A stretch of DNA of 64,000 nucleotides from Bacteroidales bacterium (GCA_003249955.1 QKHS01000012.1:248001-312000), one strand, 5' to 3'. Numbered from the stretch's first letter, positions 34,088-43,695 are shown. A program made the numbers and translations. Notes: generated from the letters alone by a model not told the origin.

Positions 34088-35956
34088 TTATAATTCATAT
34101 CCTTGGGGTATTATGCCTGTTTCTTTCATTCTTGAAAACACACGGCTGATTTCTTTTTCAGTGAATTTCTTTTTTTCTTCCGACCATTCATAAAATCTTT
34201 GAATCAGTAAGGGTTCTGAAAAAATAAGCTTTTCACATTGCATTTTTTCCAAACAAGCGTAAAGCGTTGCAACTATTTCAACAATATCTGATTTAATTGT
34301 TTTAAAAGTGTCAATTAAAAACTGGATACTTTCGCTTTCAGCAGAGAAATATTTAATAAAGTCTTTTCGGTGTTCACCGGCTTTTTCCAATGGTTTATAT
34401 TTAAACATTTCACCTTGCTTAAACTCAAACCACTTTTTCAGTTTCAATTGTTTGTCGATTGAACGCATTAACCGTGGGTCATAAGGGCCCATTGCCTGAC
34501 GAAGAAAATTTGTAGGCAATTGCATATCTGCTGTTTTTTGGCACAAATAAATAAGCTTTTGCAATTTCAAATGACCCAATGTTGGTTCTTTGTGTAATTG
34601 CCAAACAATTTCGGCAGCCAAAACAGTGCGTTTATAATAATCAACATTGGTGGGTTTAAACTCAATTATTTTAGAATCAGTTTTCTCTGATTCAACTTTA
34701 GTTTCTTCCACCACAAACGCCTCGTGCAACAATGCTTTTAACAATTGCTCTGTGGCTTGTTGGTTGGATATGATGTGTTCTTTTAATTGTTTAGTTTTGG
34801 CTAATTGTTTTTCAACTTCGCCAATTATTCGGCGTTGTTCAAATAATGGAGCAAGTGGAATTAATGACATTTGTCCTTCTTTTGTACCTAATCTTGGCAT
34901 TTTCATTCCTTTGGTTTTACTATTCACATACTTGACAAAATCAGGTCTTTTTAATGCAGTTTTTAGATAAAATGGGTTTAATCCAGCATAACATTTTAAT
35001 GGAAGAATTTCAGTTGTACAAACTCCATCTTCGTCTGCAACAATTACTTTATCTAAATAGGGACGTAACTTTGAATAAAGAACATCACCAGTTTTAAAAA
35101 CACTTTTAGTACTCAACGAATTTCTTTCATTGAACCGAATTCTACACAATAATTTTGAAGTAGTTTTTTCTATATCTTCCAAGTCTAAAACCCAAGTATC
35201 GTTTCTTAAATCTGATGGCTCTGCTTTCGGACTACTACCGTAATTTGTAATTTCCCCCAACCGACACCAAACCCAACTTTCAGGAATTTCAAACGGAATT
35301 TGTTCGGGTTTGATGGGTGATAAAGGCTTTTCCTTTTTACCCAGTTTTTCTTTTTCGGCTTTTATGCGTTTAAGCAGTTCGCTGGCTGGTTCGTCGTTTG
35401 GGTCTTGCGGAACTAACTTGCCTTGTACAGCTTCCTGCAAAATGGCTTGGTTAAGGCTTTCTATTTGGGTGAGTTGGTCGGCAAATATAACATCTGCTTC
35501 GTTTTCTTTTTCAACCAATTTTGCTTCCAATTCAACTATATGCCTTTGTTCTTCCATACTTGGAACAATCACTTCAACATCGGAAATTCGATTCATCGGC
35601 AAACTTACGTTTGCCATTCCTTTCATTTGCGAAACCAGCAATTCTTCACGATTCCAATGTAAATAAATCTGTAAATATTTGGCTAAAACAAAATTCTCAT
35701 CCTTGGGAATTACAGCACATAAAATATTACCTAAAGCAAATTTGCCTTCCTGATATTTTACTCGTTTCATACTTGCATGCCCGTGTCCTGTTGATGAAAC
35801 CAACGGAATAATTACGGCTTTGGCATCAAACTGAAATTCGTTATGAGTTTTATTAGCTTCTCCTAATGCAACCATTGTATATTCCCCAGGCACAGCTTTC
35901 ATTATGCCTGTTGCTCCTTTAGTAATGGTGCAAATATCTCCTAATCTATACCTCAT
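34088..35956 (-). CDS. hsdS: type I restriction specificity subunit HsdS with extra C-terminal domain
   Basis: 622 residues; ordinary HsdS is ~400-450. Residues ~1-135 are target-recognition domain 1; SMEEQRHIVELEAKLVEKENEA (~133-155) and the following helix are the first spacer. Residues ~225-365 are domain 2; FEQRRIIGEVEKQLAKTKQLK (~372-392) is the second spacer. From about 430 to the end there is an extra domain: TVLAAEIVWQLHKEPTLGHLKL, KLQKLIYLC (464-472) and GPYDPRLMRSI (490-500), which look like Panacea/DUF4065 (SocA-like antitoxin). HsdS sets the DNA sequence recognised. The gene overlaps the hsdM stop by one base (TAATG). The extra domain assignment is inference from motif similarity. 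Confidence 0.9.
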   Translation of the reverse strand: MRYRLGDICTITKGATGIMKAVPGEYTMVALGEANKTHNEFQFDAKAVIIPLVSSTGHGHASMKRVKYQEGKFALGNILCAVIPKDENFVLAKYLQIYLHWNREELLVSQMKGMANVSLPMNRISDVEVIVPSMEEQRHIVELEAKLVEKENEADVIFADQLTQIESLNQAILQEAVQGKLVPQDPNDEPASELLKRIKAEKEKLGKKEKPLSPIKPEQIPFEIPESWVWCRLGEITNYGSSPKAEPSDLRNDTWVLDLEDIEKTTSKLLCRIRFNERNSLSTKSVFKTGDVLYSKLRPYLDKVIVADEDGVCTTEILPLKCYAGLNPFYLKTALKRPDFVKYVNSKTKGMKMPRLGTKEGQMSLIPLAPLFEQRRIIGEVEKQLAKTKQLKEHIISNQQATEQLLKALLHEAFVVEETKVESEKTDSKIIEFKPTNVDYYKRTVLAAEIVWQLHKEPTLGHLKLQKLIYLCQKTADMQLPTNFLRQAMGPYDPRLMRSIDKQLKLKKWFEFKQGEMFKYKPLEKAGEHRKDFIKYFSAESESIQFLIDTFKTIKSDIVEIVATLYACLEKMQCEKLIFSEPLLIQRFYEWSEEKKKFTEKEISRVFSRMKETGIIPQGYEL

Positions 35957-37380
35957 TATTGTGCCAATGCTTTTAGGTCGTTAAGAATATCAGTTATTTT
36001 GGCTTGGTTCTTTTCAATCTTTGAAATGATTGCCTTTCTATCGTAAATTACTTCTTCGACAACCTTATTCGGATTCTTAATATCCAAATCATAGTTTCGT
36101 TCAATAATGGTTTCAATTGGAACTTTCCAAGCAATTTCGCTTTCGGTGCGATTAAACCACCATTCTTTGATGTCATTAAATTCCTCAATTCGTATAGGTT
36201 TGGTTTTACTGTATGCTTTGTACCCTTCGGGTAAGGAGTGCTCGTAATACCATATTTCTTTAGTCTGTTTGCCTTTCTCAAAGAAAATCAGGTTGGTGTT
36301 TACAGTTGCATACGGTGCAAAAACCGATTGAGGTAAGCGGACAATGGTATGTACATTGCAATCTTCCAACAACTTTTGGCGAACACGTTGTTTTACACCT
36401 TCACCTGTTAAACTGCCATCGGGCAAAACGATTCCTGCACGTCCGCCATCTTTCAGCAGTTGGATAAACAGGATTAAAAACAGGTCGGCACTTTCCTTTG
36501 TGCGATAGTTCAACGGAAAATTGGTTTCCATGCCATCGCCAACCACTCCGCCAAATGGTGGATTAGCCACGATAATATCAACCCTGTCTTTTTGTTTTAT
36601 GGAAGTCAGCTCACGACTTAAAGCATCGGTGTTTTCTATCTGTGGAATTTCAATATCGTGTGTAATCAGGTTTACTACGCTCAACATAAACGGGAGCGGT
36701 TTCAATTCCGTTCCTACAATGTCTTCCTGTAATGTTTTGCGGTCGGTTACATTCTTTACCTGCTTTCTCAGGTTTTCAATGGCACAAACCAAGAAACCTG
36801 CCGTTCCACAAGCAGGGTCGCATATCTTTTCGCCCAGTTGTGGGTTTACCATGTCCACAATAAATTGGGTTACAGCTCTTGGCGTGTAAAACTCGCCAGT
36901 GTCTTTCTTCGTGGCAAGTCCTTGCAGAATATCTTCGTAGATGGCATTGAAAATATGATGTTCCTTGCTACTGTTGAAATCAATTTCGTTTAGCTTGTTT
37001 ATGGCTTGGCGAAAGGTTGTTCCACTTTTCATGTAGTTATTGGTGCCATCGAAAATATTGCGGATAATTACGCCCAATTTATCGTCATGTCCAACCTGTA
37101 ATTCTTTTAATGTTGGGAAAAGTTTGTTGTTAACGAAGTTAATCAACTCGTCACCCGTGATTCCCTCGTCATCTTCTGCCCAGTTTCGCCATTGCAATTC
37201 AGAAGGAATTGGCGATTTGTATTTTAAATCAAGTATTTCTTTTTCCTTGTCTTTGTCGTCAAAGAGTTTCAGAAAAATCATCCAGCCCAATTGCTCAATA
37301 CGCTGAGCATCTCCACTCAAACCAGGGTCTTTCCTGAAAATATCCCGAATAGATTTTATTACTCCACCTATGTTGCTCAT
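35956..37380 (-). CDS. hsdM: type I restriction-modification methyltransferase HsdM
   Basis: 474 residues, usual length. SAM-binding motif I is DPACGTAGFLV (188-198) and the catalytic motif IV is NPPFGG (273-278), the N6-adenine methyltransferase type. The N-terminal HsdM_N region includes LGWMIFLKLFDD. It methylates adenine at the sites recognised by HsdS and protects them from HsdR. The gene follows hsdR by 4 bp and overlaps hsdS by one base, so the R-M-S operon is tightly coupled. All key residues are present, so activity is expected. Confidence 0.96.
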   Translation of the reverse strand: MSNIGGVIKSIRDIFRKDPGLSGDAQRIEQLGWMIFLKLFDDKDKEKEILDLKYKSPIPSELQWRNWAEDDEGITGDELINFVNNKLFPTLKELQVGHDDKLGVIIRNIFDGTNNYMKSGTTFRQAINKLNEIDFNSSKEHHIFNAIYEDILQGLATKKDTGEFYTPRAVTQFIVDMVNPQLGEKICDPACGTAGFLVCAIENLRKQVKNVTDRKTLQEDIVGTELKPLPFMLSVVNLITHDIEIPQIENTDALSRELTSIKQKDRVDIIVANPPFGGVVGDGMETNFPLNYRTKESADLFLILFIQLLKDGGRAGIVLPDGSLTGEGVKQRVRQKLLEDCNVHTIVRLPQSVFAPYATVNTNLIFFEKGKQTKEIWYYEHSLPEGYKAYSKTKPIRIEEFNDIKEWWFNRTESEIAWKVPIETIIERNYDLDIKNPNKVVEEVIYDRKAIISKIEKNQAKITDILNDLKALAQ

Positions 37381-37384
37381 TCTG

Positions 37385-39778
37385 TTATGCTACCTTGTAT
37401 AATTCGTTTTCTAAATCCTTAATTGCTTGCAAGTATTTTTCACGGCTACCGAAAATACCGTTCACGATTTCAAGCGTTGAACCAAAATCGCTTAATGGTT
37501 TTACCTGTAAAACTTCCATGCTTTCCATGTTTTCAATTCCTTCATCGGAATATTTATCCAATAAAGCTTCCAACACATTTCTGGCCTGGTCTCCATATTT
37601 TGTAAAATAGTTGCGTTTCTTCACATTGTTTGCCCGTTCTTTTCGGGTCATTGGTGGTTGGTCGTAAGCCACATGACAAATGAGGTCGAATAAATCAACC
37701 TGCTTGTCAACTGCGTCATACAAGGCTTCCACCATTACACCTTGCTCAACCAATTCTGCAATAATTGCTTCCTTTCGTTCGGTTGTATTCCATTTGTTCA
37801 GGAACTCGTCCAACGAAGCAAATTGCCCTTGTATAATTTCCCTTGTATGGTCTTTCAGACTTGTTGTAATTGGTTTTCCGTGTTGATCGAAATGCAGTTC
37901 ACGGCTAATCAATACCGAAACATCCACGCCATTTACATAAACCTTTTTTCTTGGAGTTGGTGGCTCTGGTGGAAAAGGCGGTTCGGGCTGTGGTGTTGGC
38001 GGATCTAAAATAATTTCTTCGCCTGTTTCTTCATCAATGATTGGGTCTTCGTTCGTTTCCTCTTCGTCAATAACATCGCCCAAGTCGGTATCTTCCGAAA
38101 CAGGTTTTATTCGTATCGGGTCACCGTCAAAATCAGGGTCGGCAAATAAGTCGGTTGCATTTCTGAAATCCAAAATTGTGAAATACAATTTACCGTATTC
38201 TTCGTTTATCCTTGTTCCACGACCGATAATTTGTTTGAATTTGGTCATGGAATTAATGTTGGCATCCAACACAATCACTTTGCAAGTTTGAGCATCAACG
38301 CCTGTTGTCATTAATTCGGAAGTTGTGGCAATTACAGGATATTTTTCTTCTGGATTTATGAAGTTGTCCAATTCCCGTTTTCCTTCGTCATTGTCGCCTG
38401 TAATCTGCATGATGTACTTGTAGTTTTCGGCAACCAAATCGGGATTTTGTTTTGCCAATGCGGTACGCATACGCTCTGCATGGTCAATGTCAACGCAGAA
38501 AACTATGGATTTTGCAAAACGGTCGTAACCTTTCAGAAACTCGCTGAGTTTTTGAGCAACCAAATCGGTGCGTTCCTCAATCACAAGGTTTTTATCAAAA
38601 TCACGGCGGTTGTATATTCTGTCTTCAATTTCATTGCCGTTTACATCAGTTTGCCCTTGGTCGGGTCGCCAGCCCTCGGCATCAACATTTAATGCAATTC
38701 TGATTACACGATAAGGAGCAAGGAATCCATCGTCAATACCTTGTCGCAATGAATAGGTATAAATCGGGTCGCCAAAATATTCAGTATTGCTTGCTTCGTT
38801 TGTTTCTTTTGGAGTGGCAGTCAAACCGATATGCGTTGCAGTTTTGAAATAATTCAATATTTCCCGCCAACTGCTATCATCTTTTGCACTTCCACGGTGG
38901 CACTCGTCAATTACAATCAAGTCGAAAAACTCTCTTGAAAACTGTCTGTAAACATTTGCTGATTCATCGTTTCCAGAAAGTCCCTGATACAACGCCAAAT
39001 AAACTTCAAAACTCTTATCAATCTGTCTGTGTTTTACCACAGTCATTTTGTCTTTGAAGTGTTTGAAATCGCCACGTTTGGTTTGGTCAATCAAAGCGTT
39101 GCGGTCAGCCAAAAACAAAATCCGTTTTTTTGCTCCACTTTTCCAAAGTCGGTGAATAATTTGAAATGCGGTGTAGGTTTTACCTGTTCCCGTTGCCATT
39201 ACAAGCAAAATCCTGTTTTGTCCGTTTGCAATGGCTTCAACGGTTCGGTTTACTGCAATCTGTTGATAATATCTTGGTCTGCGACCTGAACCATCGAAAA
39301 AATATTCTTGCGAAGCAATCTTTTCAGCATCAGGTGTAGTAATTCCTTTGTATTGCTTGTATTTTGCCCAAAGTTCTTCGGGAGTTGGAAACTCATTTAA
39401 TCCAATTTCCTTTTCAATATTTCCGTCTGTTGCAGTCCTGTCATGAAAAAGGAAACCGTCTCCGTTACTACTGAAAACACATGGAATATCTAAAATCCTT
39501 GCATAATCAAGTCCTTGTTGGATTCCAGCCCTTACCGAATGGGTGTTGTCTTTGGCTTCAATTATCGCTATCGGAATATTGGGTTTGTAATACAAAATGT
39601 AATCAGCCCTTTTTCGTTGTCCTCTTGCAGTAAATTTTCCCCGAACATATATTTTTCCATCAGTAAAAGAAACTTCCTCCAATATTTGCAAATGCTTATC
39701 CCAGCCAGCGTTTTCTAACGCTGGAGTTATATATTTTGTGCAAATATCTCTTTCTGACAATTTCTTTTTATCAATCAT
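37385..39778 (-). CDS. hsdR: type I restriction endonuclease subunit HsdR (EcoEI/EcoAI type)
   Basis: 797 residues, the shorter EcoAI/EcoEI class. The PD-(D/E)xK nuclease is at Asp59 and Glu74-x-Lys76 (ADYILYY, IIEAKDN). The SF2 translocase has Walker A ATGTGKT (195-201), DECH (291-294), GLTATPKET, and the C lobe with FVIGRGTR-like QIIGRGTRI. A Glu/Pro-rich linker (about 585-630, with PPFPPEPPTP) leads to an EcoEI_R_C domain (ANNVKKRNYFTKYG, ending EKYLQAIKDLENELY). It cuts unmodified DNA after ATP-driven translocation. First gene of the operon; a candidate -7 element and a long hairpin lie upstream. Confidence 0.96.
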   Translation of the reverse strand: MIDKKKLSERDICTKYITPALENAGWDKHLQILEEVSFTDGKIYVRGKFTARGQRKRADYILYYKPNIPIAIIEAKDNTHSVRAGIQQGLDYARILDIPCVFSSNGDGFLFHDRTATDGNIEKEIGLNEFPTPEELWAKYKQYKGITTPDAEKIASQEYFFDGSGRRPRYYQQIAVNRTVEAIANGQNRILLVMATGTGKTYTAFQIIHRLWKSGAKKRILFLADRNALIDQTKRGDFKHFKDKMTVVKHRQIDKSFEVYLALYQGLSGNDESANVYRQFSREFFDLIVIDECHRGSAKDDSSWREILNYFKTATHIGLTATPKETNEASNTEYFGDPIYTYSLRQGIDDGFLAPYRVIRIALNVDAEGWRPDQGQTDVNGNEIEDRIYNRRDFDKNLVIEERTDLVAQKLSEFLKGYDRFAKSIVFCVDIDHAERMRTALAKQNPDLVAENYKYIMQITGDNDEGKRELDNFINPEEKYPVIATTSELMTTGVDAQTCKVIVLDANINSMTKFKQIIGRGTRINEEYGKLYFTILDFRNATDLFADPDFDGDPIRIKPVSEDTDLGDVIDEEETNEDPIIDEETGEEIILDPPTPQPEPPFPPEPPTPRKKVYVNGVDVSVLISRELHFDQHGKPITTSLKDHTREIIQGQFASLDEFLNKWNTTERKEAIIAELVEQGVMVEALYDAVDKQVDLFDLICHVAYDQPPMTRKERANNVKKRNYFTKYGDQARNVLEALLDKYSDEGIENMESMEVLQVKPLSDFGSTLEIVNGIFGSREKYLQAIKDLENELYKVA

Positions 39779-39797
39779 TTTAATTTCCTAAAAACCT

Positions 39798-39805
39798 CAA
39801 AAATA
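39798..39805 (-). promoter_or_regulatory. candidate -7 element of the hsdRMS operon
   Basis: On the minus strand TATTTTTG fits TAnnTTTG and ends 20 bp before the hsdR ATG. No clear -33 TTTG at the canonical spacing was found. Confidence 0.4.
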
Positions 39806-39841
39806 CATATAAAACTTCAGTTTAACAGCATGTGTGTCGGA

Positions 39842-39909
39842 CAAATTACACTCTTTGACAAGCTTAGGTTGAGCATTGTCTCGTGAAGCTTGCCAAAGAG
39901 AGTAATTTG
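39842..39909. repeat. 24-bp-stem hairpin upstream of hsdR
   Basis: The arms 39842-39865 and 39886-39909 are complementary in 22 of 24 positions (left arm ends GACAAGCTT; right arm begins AAGCTTGCC). The 20-nt loop contains a further GAG-CATTGT-CTC stem. It lies about 64 bp upstream of the hsdR start codon, beyond the candidate -7 element, and lacks a U-run. Possible roles are operator, cruciform or leftover element end. Confidence 0.75.
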
Positions 39910-40231
39910 GGTGAAAGAAATAATAAAATAATTTACCCTTGGAAAGCACACGAACTAGCTTTATTCAAATTTGCACAGATCTGTCAAAAAGAGAAAATCT
40001 CCGTCATTTTATTATCAGGTTGTCTTTTCATGCTTGCCCATAACTACAGGCTAACCACATCAAAAGTATAAATTAGTTTTGATTTTGCAAAAGATTCCTT
40101 ATAAATATCGGGTTCAATACAACTGGAATAACAGGAGAGATGATACTTTTTAATAGCATATACTCAAAGCCTTACAAATAGATATTTTCCGGAACTGTTT
40201 ATTTAAGATTGTTCGTAGTTTATCAACGGAC

Positions 40232-41591
40232 TTATTTTACCATCATTTTCCCTGTTAAAACACTTCCGTCCTGTGTTACTAATTGCAGAGTATATATCCC
40301 TTCCAAAAACCCGGTTATATCCATAAAAGTTGAATTGGAATTAATGTTTTCTATTGTTCTTACTTTTCTCCCTGAAAGATCATAAATATGTAATGTCTTA
40401 ACATCATAATAATGCTCTTTTGACAGATTGAAGGATATTGTAGCTGAACTGCCAACAGGATTCGGGAATACATGTAAAGATCCTTTTTGGTCCGTCGTTG
40501 AACTGTAATATTTAGTATTATTTGCCTTTACAACATAGATATTATCGTCTGAAACACCGGCAATAATTGCTCCGCCATCAGATGTTTGCCGGATACAATT
40601 CCCTTTTCCACTTGCAAAGTCACAATAAGCAATCTGGTTAATCTGTTTCAAACATATAAATTGCAGAATTTCCGGTTCCTGTTAACAGATAACCTTCATC
40701 ACTTGTTTGACATGCAGAAAGGATACTTTGCATTTTTTTATAATAACCCTTCCGATATATAACATTGCCGGAATTGTCAGTTTTGAAAAAGTCACATTGT
40801 GTGTTCTCGTTCCCGTCAATATCAAATGCAATGGAATTTGTGATAAAGACATAACATGAATCATGTGTCTGAAAAGCCGGCGTTATACTGCCTGTTGAAA
40901 ACATGCTTTCATAGGTTTGGAACCACGTTAAATTGCCGTCACTGTCTGTTTTAATAAGCAATGCTGATAAAGTCGCTGAACCACCGATAATATAGCCACC
41001 GTCAAATGTTTCGGCAACAGAAAAACCATCTGCATAATTAGCAATATCATATGTTTTTTCCCAGAGAATTTCACCATTCTCATTTGTTTTAATCAATAAC
41101 GGCCTATAGCTGTTAGAATTATTTTCGGCACGTCCAACCAAAAGATATTCTTTGTCAGAATTCTGAATAACAGAATTGATAAACATATTATTTGAATCTT
41201 CAAATATTTTCTCCCACAGAACTTCTCCTGTACAATCAATTTTAAGTAAAAATATTTCATAATTCACTATCCCGGCTATAACAAATGCAGAATCAACGGT
41301 ATTTATAATGTGATATCCGTTTCTCGCACCATAAGAACTAATAGTTTTTGACCAGATCCCGTTTCCAAGAGAATCCAGTTTAAATATTAACAGATCATCT
41401 CCGAGACCGTCAATACATGAAACTACAAATCCATGATCAGGAGACTCTGCAACTGAATACGCCTGAGCAGCATCCATGCTTTCTTTTATAACTTCAAAAG
41501 TTGTAGTCTGGGAATACAGGCTTCCGTTATTTATCAAAACAATACTTAAAAATATCAGAATTACTTTTGTTGTTTTATACAGTGTTTTCAT
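40232..41591 (-). pseudogene. T9SS-sorted repeat protein broken by a single-base frameshift
   Basis: The frame opening at 41591 has a signal peptide and six ~50-residue repeats of the type DGGYIIGG...LLIKTDSDGN.W. It ends at a premature stop just after SAIYMFETD. The frame 40651-40232 continues with CDFASGKG, a seventh repeat (SDGGAIIAGVSDDNIYVVK) and a C-terminal T9SS sorting domain (VFPNPVGSSATISF, GIYTLQLVTQDGS). Removing one T of the minus-strand GATTAAC (plus 40637-40643) restores the protein as ETD-NQIAYCDF, about 450 residues. Either a true frameshift mutation or an assembly error; the intact protein would be an exported surface protein with beta-propeller-like repeats. Confidence 0.8.
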
Positions 41592-41779
41592 GTCTCACAG
41601 TTGCTTTAATTTGTGAATAACTTTTCAGATATCGCCATTAAAGGTGTTTTATATATGAATATTATGCAATAAAGCATAGTCTTATCAGGAATTGTCCAGA
41701 GTCAAAATTAAGAATTAGTTTTAGCTTTTGCAAATTTTTTTGACTGATGTTGGTCTTAACACCATTTATTTATAAACTA

Positions 41780-42280
41780 TCAGTGAGTTCTTAAATATAT
41801 TGTAATAGCATGAAAATTATGAAAAATCAGAAATATGACTGATGCAGAAATGAAAAACCATCGTTTATAAGGCAATTTAAAATAAAATGAATTCCCTGTT
41901 ATTCCTATGCCGATAAGCCATAGTAAAGGAGTGTAAGCAGGAGCCATAAATCCTGCGATACTATTACTCCATCCGCTGTATGGAAAATAAATTAATTCAA
42001 GCCATGAACCGAAATACAATAGAATTCCGGTTATATAAATTAAAATTCCCTGTTTCTGAATCTTTTCCGAAATGCTCAAAGGCATAAAAACCGTAATCAT
42101 AAAAACAGCAATCCTTGAAATGTTTTCTCCATATTTTACAAAAGCCGGAATGTCTTTGCTGAATACTTCCGGCTGAAAGTCTTTTGGCAATTTGTTTGCA
42201 AATACAATATTCCATAGCAAAACCGGAATGGTCAAAAGGAAACAGCTAAGCAAATATTTTTTCACAATCTTTATGTTCAT
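41780..42280 (-). CDS. hypothetical membrane protein
   Basis: 166 residues, not recognised. About five hydrophobic segments: near residues 9-28, 57-70, 76-95, 105-125 and 140-158. The loops carry FPYSGWSNSIAGFM and LPYKRWFF. The lipid-exposed character and length are like small uncharacterised inner-membrane proteins. It ends in RTH. It lies 41 bp from the outer-membrane barrel gene upstream on the same strand, so the two may be co-transcribed. No active-site pattern is seen. Confidence 0.7.
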   Translation of the reverse strand: MNIKIVKKYLLSCFLLTIPVLLWNIVFANKLPKDFQPEVFSKDIPAFVKYGENISRIAVFMITVFMPLSISEKIQKQGILIYITGILLYFGSWLELIYFPYSGWSNSIAGFMAPAYTPLLWLIGIGITGNSFYFKLPYKRWFFISASVIFLIFHNFHAITIYLRTH

Positions 42281-42321
42281 TTTTTATTTTGTGAACCGGC
42301 CGGCAAAATTGTCTGCCTGTA

Positions 42322-42897
42322 TTACATCATAATCCCGAATGTTAATTTTGTTACATCAAAATCTTTGAACCCTGCAGAAGACGTTTTTTGTAAATTGTAC
42401 GAAAAATCAATATAGATTTTGGTATAACCAATAATTTTTTTCTCAACTCTGACCCCGGCTATAATTCCTTTTGAAAGAGATGAGATATTATTAAAAGATT
42501 CGTTAATCTCCCCAAAGCCAACACCTGCTCTTGCTCTGAAATACATGTCCTGAACTTTAAACAACGGAATAATAACTCCGGCCGAAAGTTGTTTGCTTGA
42601 TAATGTGCTGTCTGCAATTATTTCGGGAGCAACTTCCTGTTTTATGTTTAATGACGAATAATTAAACTGAATGAATGGCAATAATGCCTGCTCGTAAGGA
42701 TGACCAAGCTGAAAACCAACTCCCCATGAATATTTGGATTGGCTTTGGTAACTCTGTTTCAGAAAATCATTGCGCATAAATTCAACCCCGTTTTCGGCAT
42801 AAAGCCGTAACAGCATAACCGGTTTTTCACCTGATTCCTGTGAGAATGAAGATAATCCGGACATAATGAGCATCAGAATAACAATAGCTTTTTTCAT
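42322..42897 (-). CDS. predicted outer-membrane beta-barrel protein
   Basis: 191 residues with a signal peptide (cleaved after SSFS-QES). Alternating amphipathic strands (VGFQLGHPYEQALLPFIQFNYSS, YFRARAGVGFGEINESF, IYIDFSYNLQ, KLTFGIMM) are typical of a small barrel of the PorT/outer-membrane beta-barrel group. It is likely a surface protein of unknown role. A well-spaced promoter candidate (CAAATATA at 42921-42928 with CAAA at 42945-42948, minus-strand reading) lies upstream, so it probably starts its own transcript. Confidence 0.8.
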   Translation of the reverse strand: MKKAIVILMLIMSGLSSFSQESGEKPVMLLRLYAENGVEFMRNDFLKQSYQSQSKYSWGVGFQLGHPYEQALLPFIQFNYSSLNIKQEVAPEIIADSTLSSKQLSAGVIIPLFKVQDMYFRARAGVGFGEINESFNNISSLSKGIIAGVRVEKKIIGYTKIYIDFSYNLQKTSSAGFKDFDVTKLTFGIMM

Positions 42898-42920
42898 AAC
42901 AAAGAATTAAAAATTATATT

Positions 42921-42948
42921 CAAATATATAAAATATTTATAAAGCAAA
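42921..42948 (-). promoter_or_regulatory. promoter of the beta-barrel gene at 42322
   Basis: On the minus strand TTTG (42945-42948) is followed 16 bp later by TATATTTG (42921-42928), fitting the -33/-7 pattern of Bacteroidota sigma factor. It ends 24 bp before the ATG. Confidence 0.55.
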
Positions 42949-43039
42949 ATAGACTGATTAAAAAAACTACATTTGTTTGTTTTAGTTGTTGACGCAGGTA
43001 ATTGTGACGGGATATGCATCCGCATATAAGATATTGACT

Positions 43040-43504
43040 TTATGATTTGTGTTTTTCTACCTGTTTCTTCAACGCGAGATTCATTAACACATAACCAACT
43101 TCAGTTTTTTTAATCATGTTACCCATAAATAAAACCATAGGCCCTGTAAATCTTTCTATTTGCCTGAAGCGTGTTGTGTTTTCAGTAAGAGGTTCTAATA
43201 AGAAAGCATGGTCACCGCGATATACAATTTTTAGGAAACTACCACCCCAAAGAATTTTTTCACAAGGTACCACCTCATAAACTTCCGGTTTAAAAATCAT
43301 TGGTTTTATTCCGGGAGGGACGACTTTTATGCGCATGCACTCACCAACCTGCAGATTACCTTCTGCTACCGGGATAAACGGGTTCCACAACCCCCATGAT
43401 TTAAAGTCCAGAAGTACTTTCCATATTTCCTCCGGCTTTGCATCAATATCAATCCATGCATCTATAACGCGATGCATTTTACCTGAAGTTCTATTTTTAT
43501 TCAT
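43040..43504 (-). CDS. SRPBCC family protein
   Basis: 154 residues (or 145 from the second Met, MHRVIDAW). The START/Bet v1-like fold is visible: VIDAWIDIDAKPEEIWKVLLDFKSWGLWNPFI opens the fold in several strands, and FLLEPLTENTTRFRQIERFTG is the later hairpin. The pattern is that of the polyketide cyclase/AHSA1-like SRPBCC group that binds hydrophobic ligands. No signal peptide, so cytoplasmic. Ligand unknown. A TATTTTTG element on the minus strand (43551-43558) lies 47 bp upstream. Confidence 0.8.
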   Translation of the reverse strand: MNKNRTSGKMHRVIDAWIDIDAKPEEIWKVLLDFKSWGLWNPFIPVAEGNLQVGECMRIKVVPPGIKPMIFKPEVYEVVPCEKILWGGSFLKIVYRGDHAFLLEPLTENTTRFRQIERFTGPMVLFMGNMIKKTEVGYVLMNLALKKQVEKHKS

Positions 43505-43680
43505 ATGTAAATTTACAGATTTTCAATTCCGTGTTATTTAAATATTTCTGCAAAAATAAAACTTTAAAGCCTTGATTATTTTTTTTAGTTAACAGGTTTT
43601 TTATTATGAAATTTATTGCTGAATATTATGACAGATTGTTATTAGTAAAATCTGCATAATTTTCGTTTTCTCTTTTTTAC

Positions 43681-43688
43681 TACTTTTG
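43681..43688 (+). promoter_or_regulatory. -7 element immediately before aroA
   Basis: TACTTTTG matches TAnnTTTG and ends 8 bp before the aroA ATG (43696). If used, the transcript would start at or near the ATG. The -33 region (TTTTCG) is weak. Confidence 0.4.
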
Positions 43689-43695
43689 CTGTATT

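Larger units (their letters stand above)
39779..40231. other. intergenic region upstream of hsdR
   Basis: 453 bp. Contains the hsdR candidate promoter (39798-39805), the long hairpin at 39842-39909, and a minor stem (GGGTGAAA with TTTACCC around 39909-39940). A 62-codon plus-strand frame at 39883-40071 is not convincing. The left end of the following frameshifted gene ends at 40232. Confidence 0.6.

Noticed and set aside
39883-40071. 62-codon plus-strand frame after the hairpin
   Set aside because: It starts inside the hairpin arm, has no promoter or family match, and has unremarkable composition.
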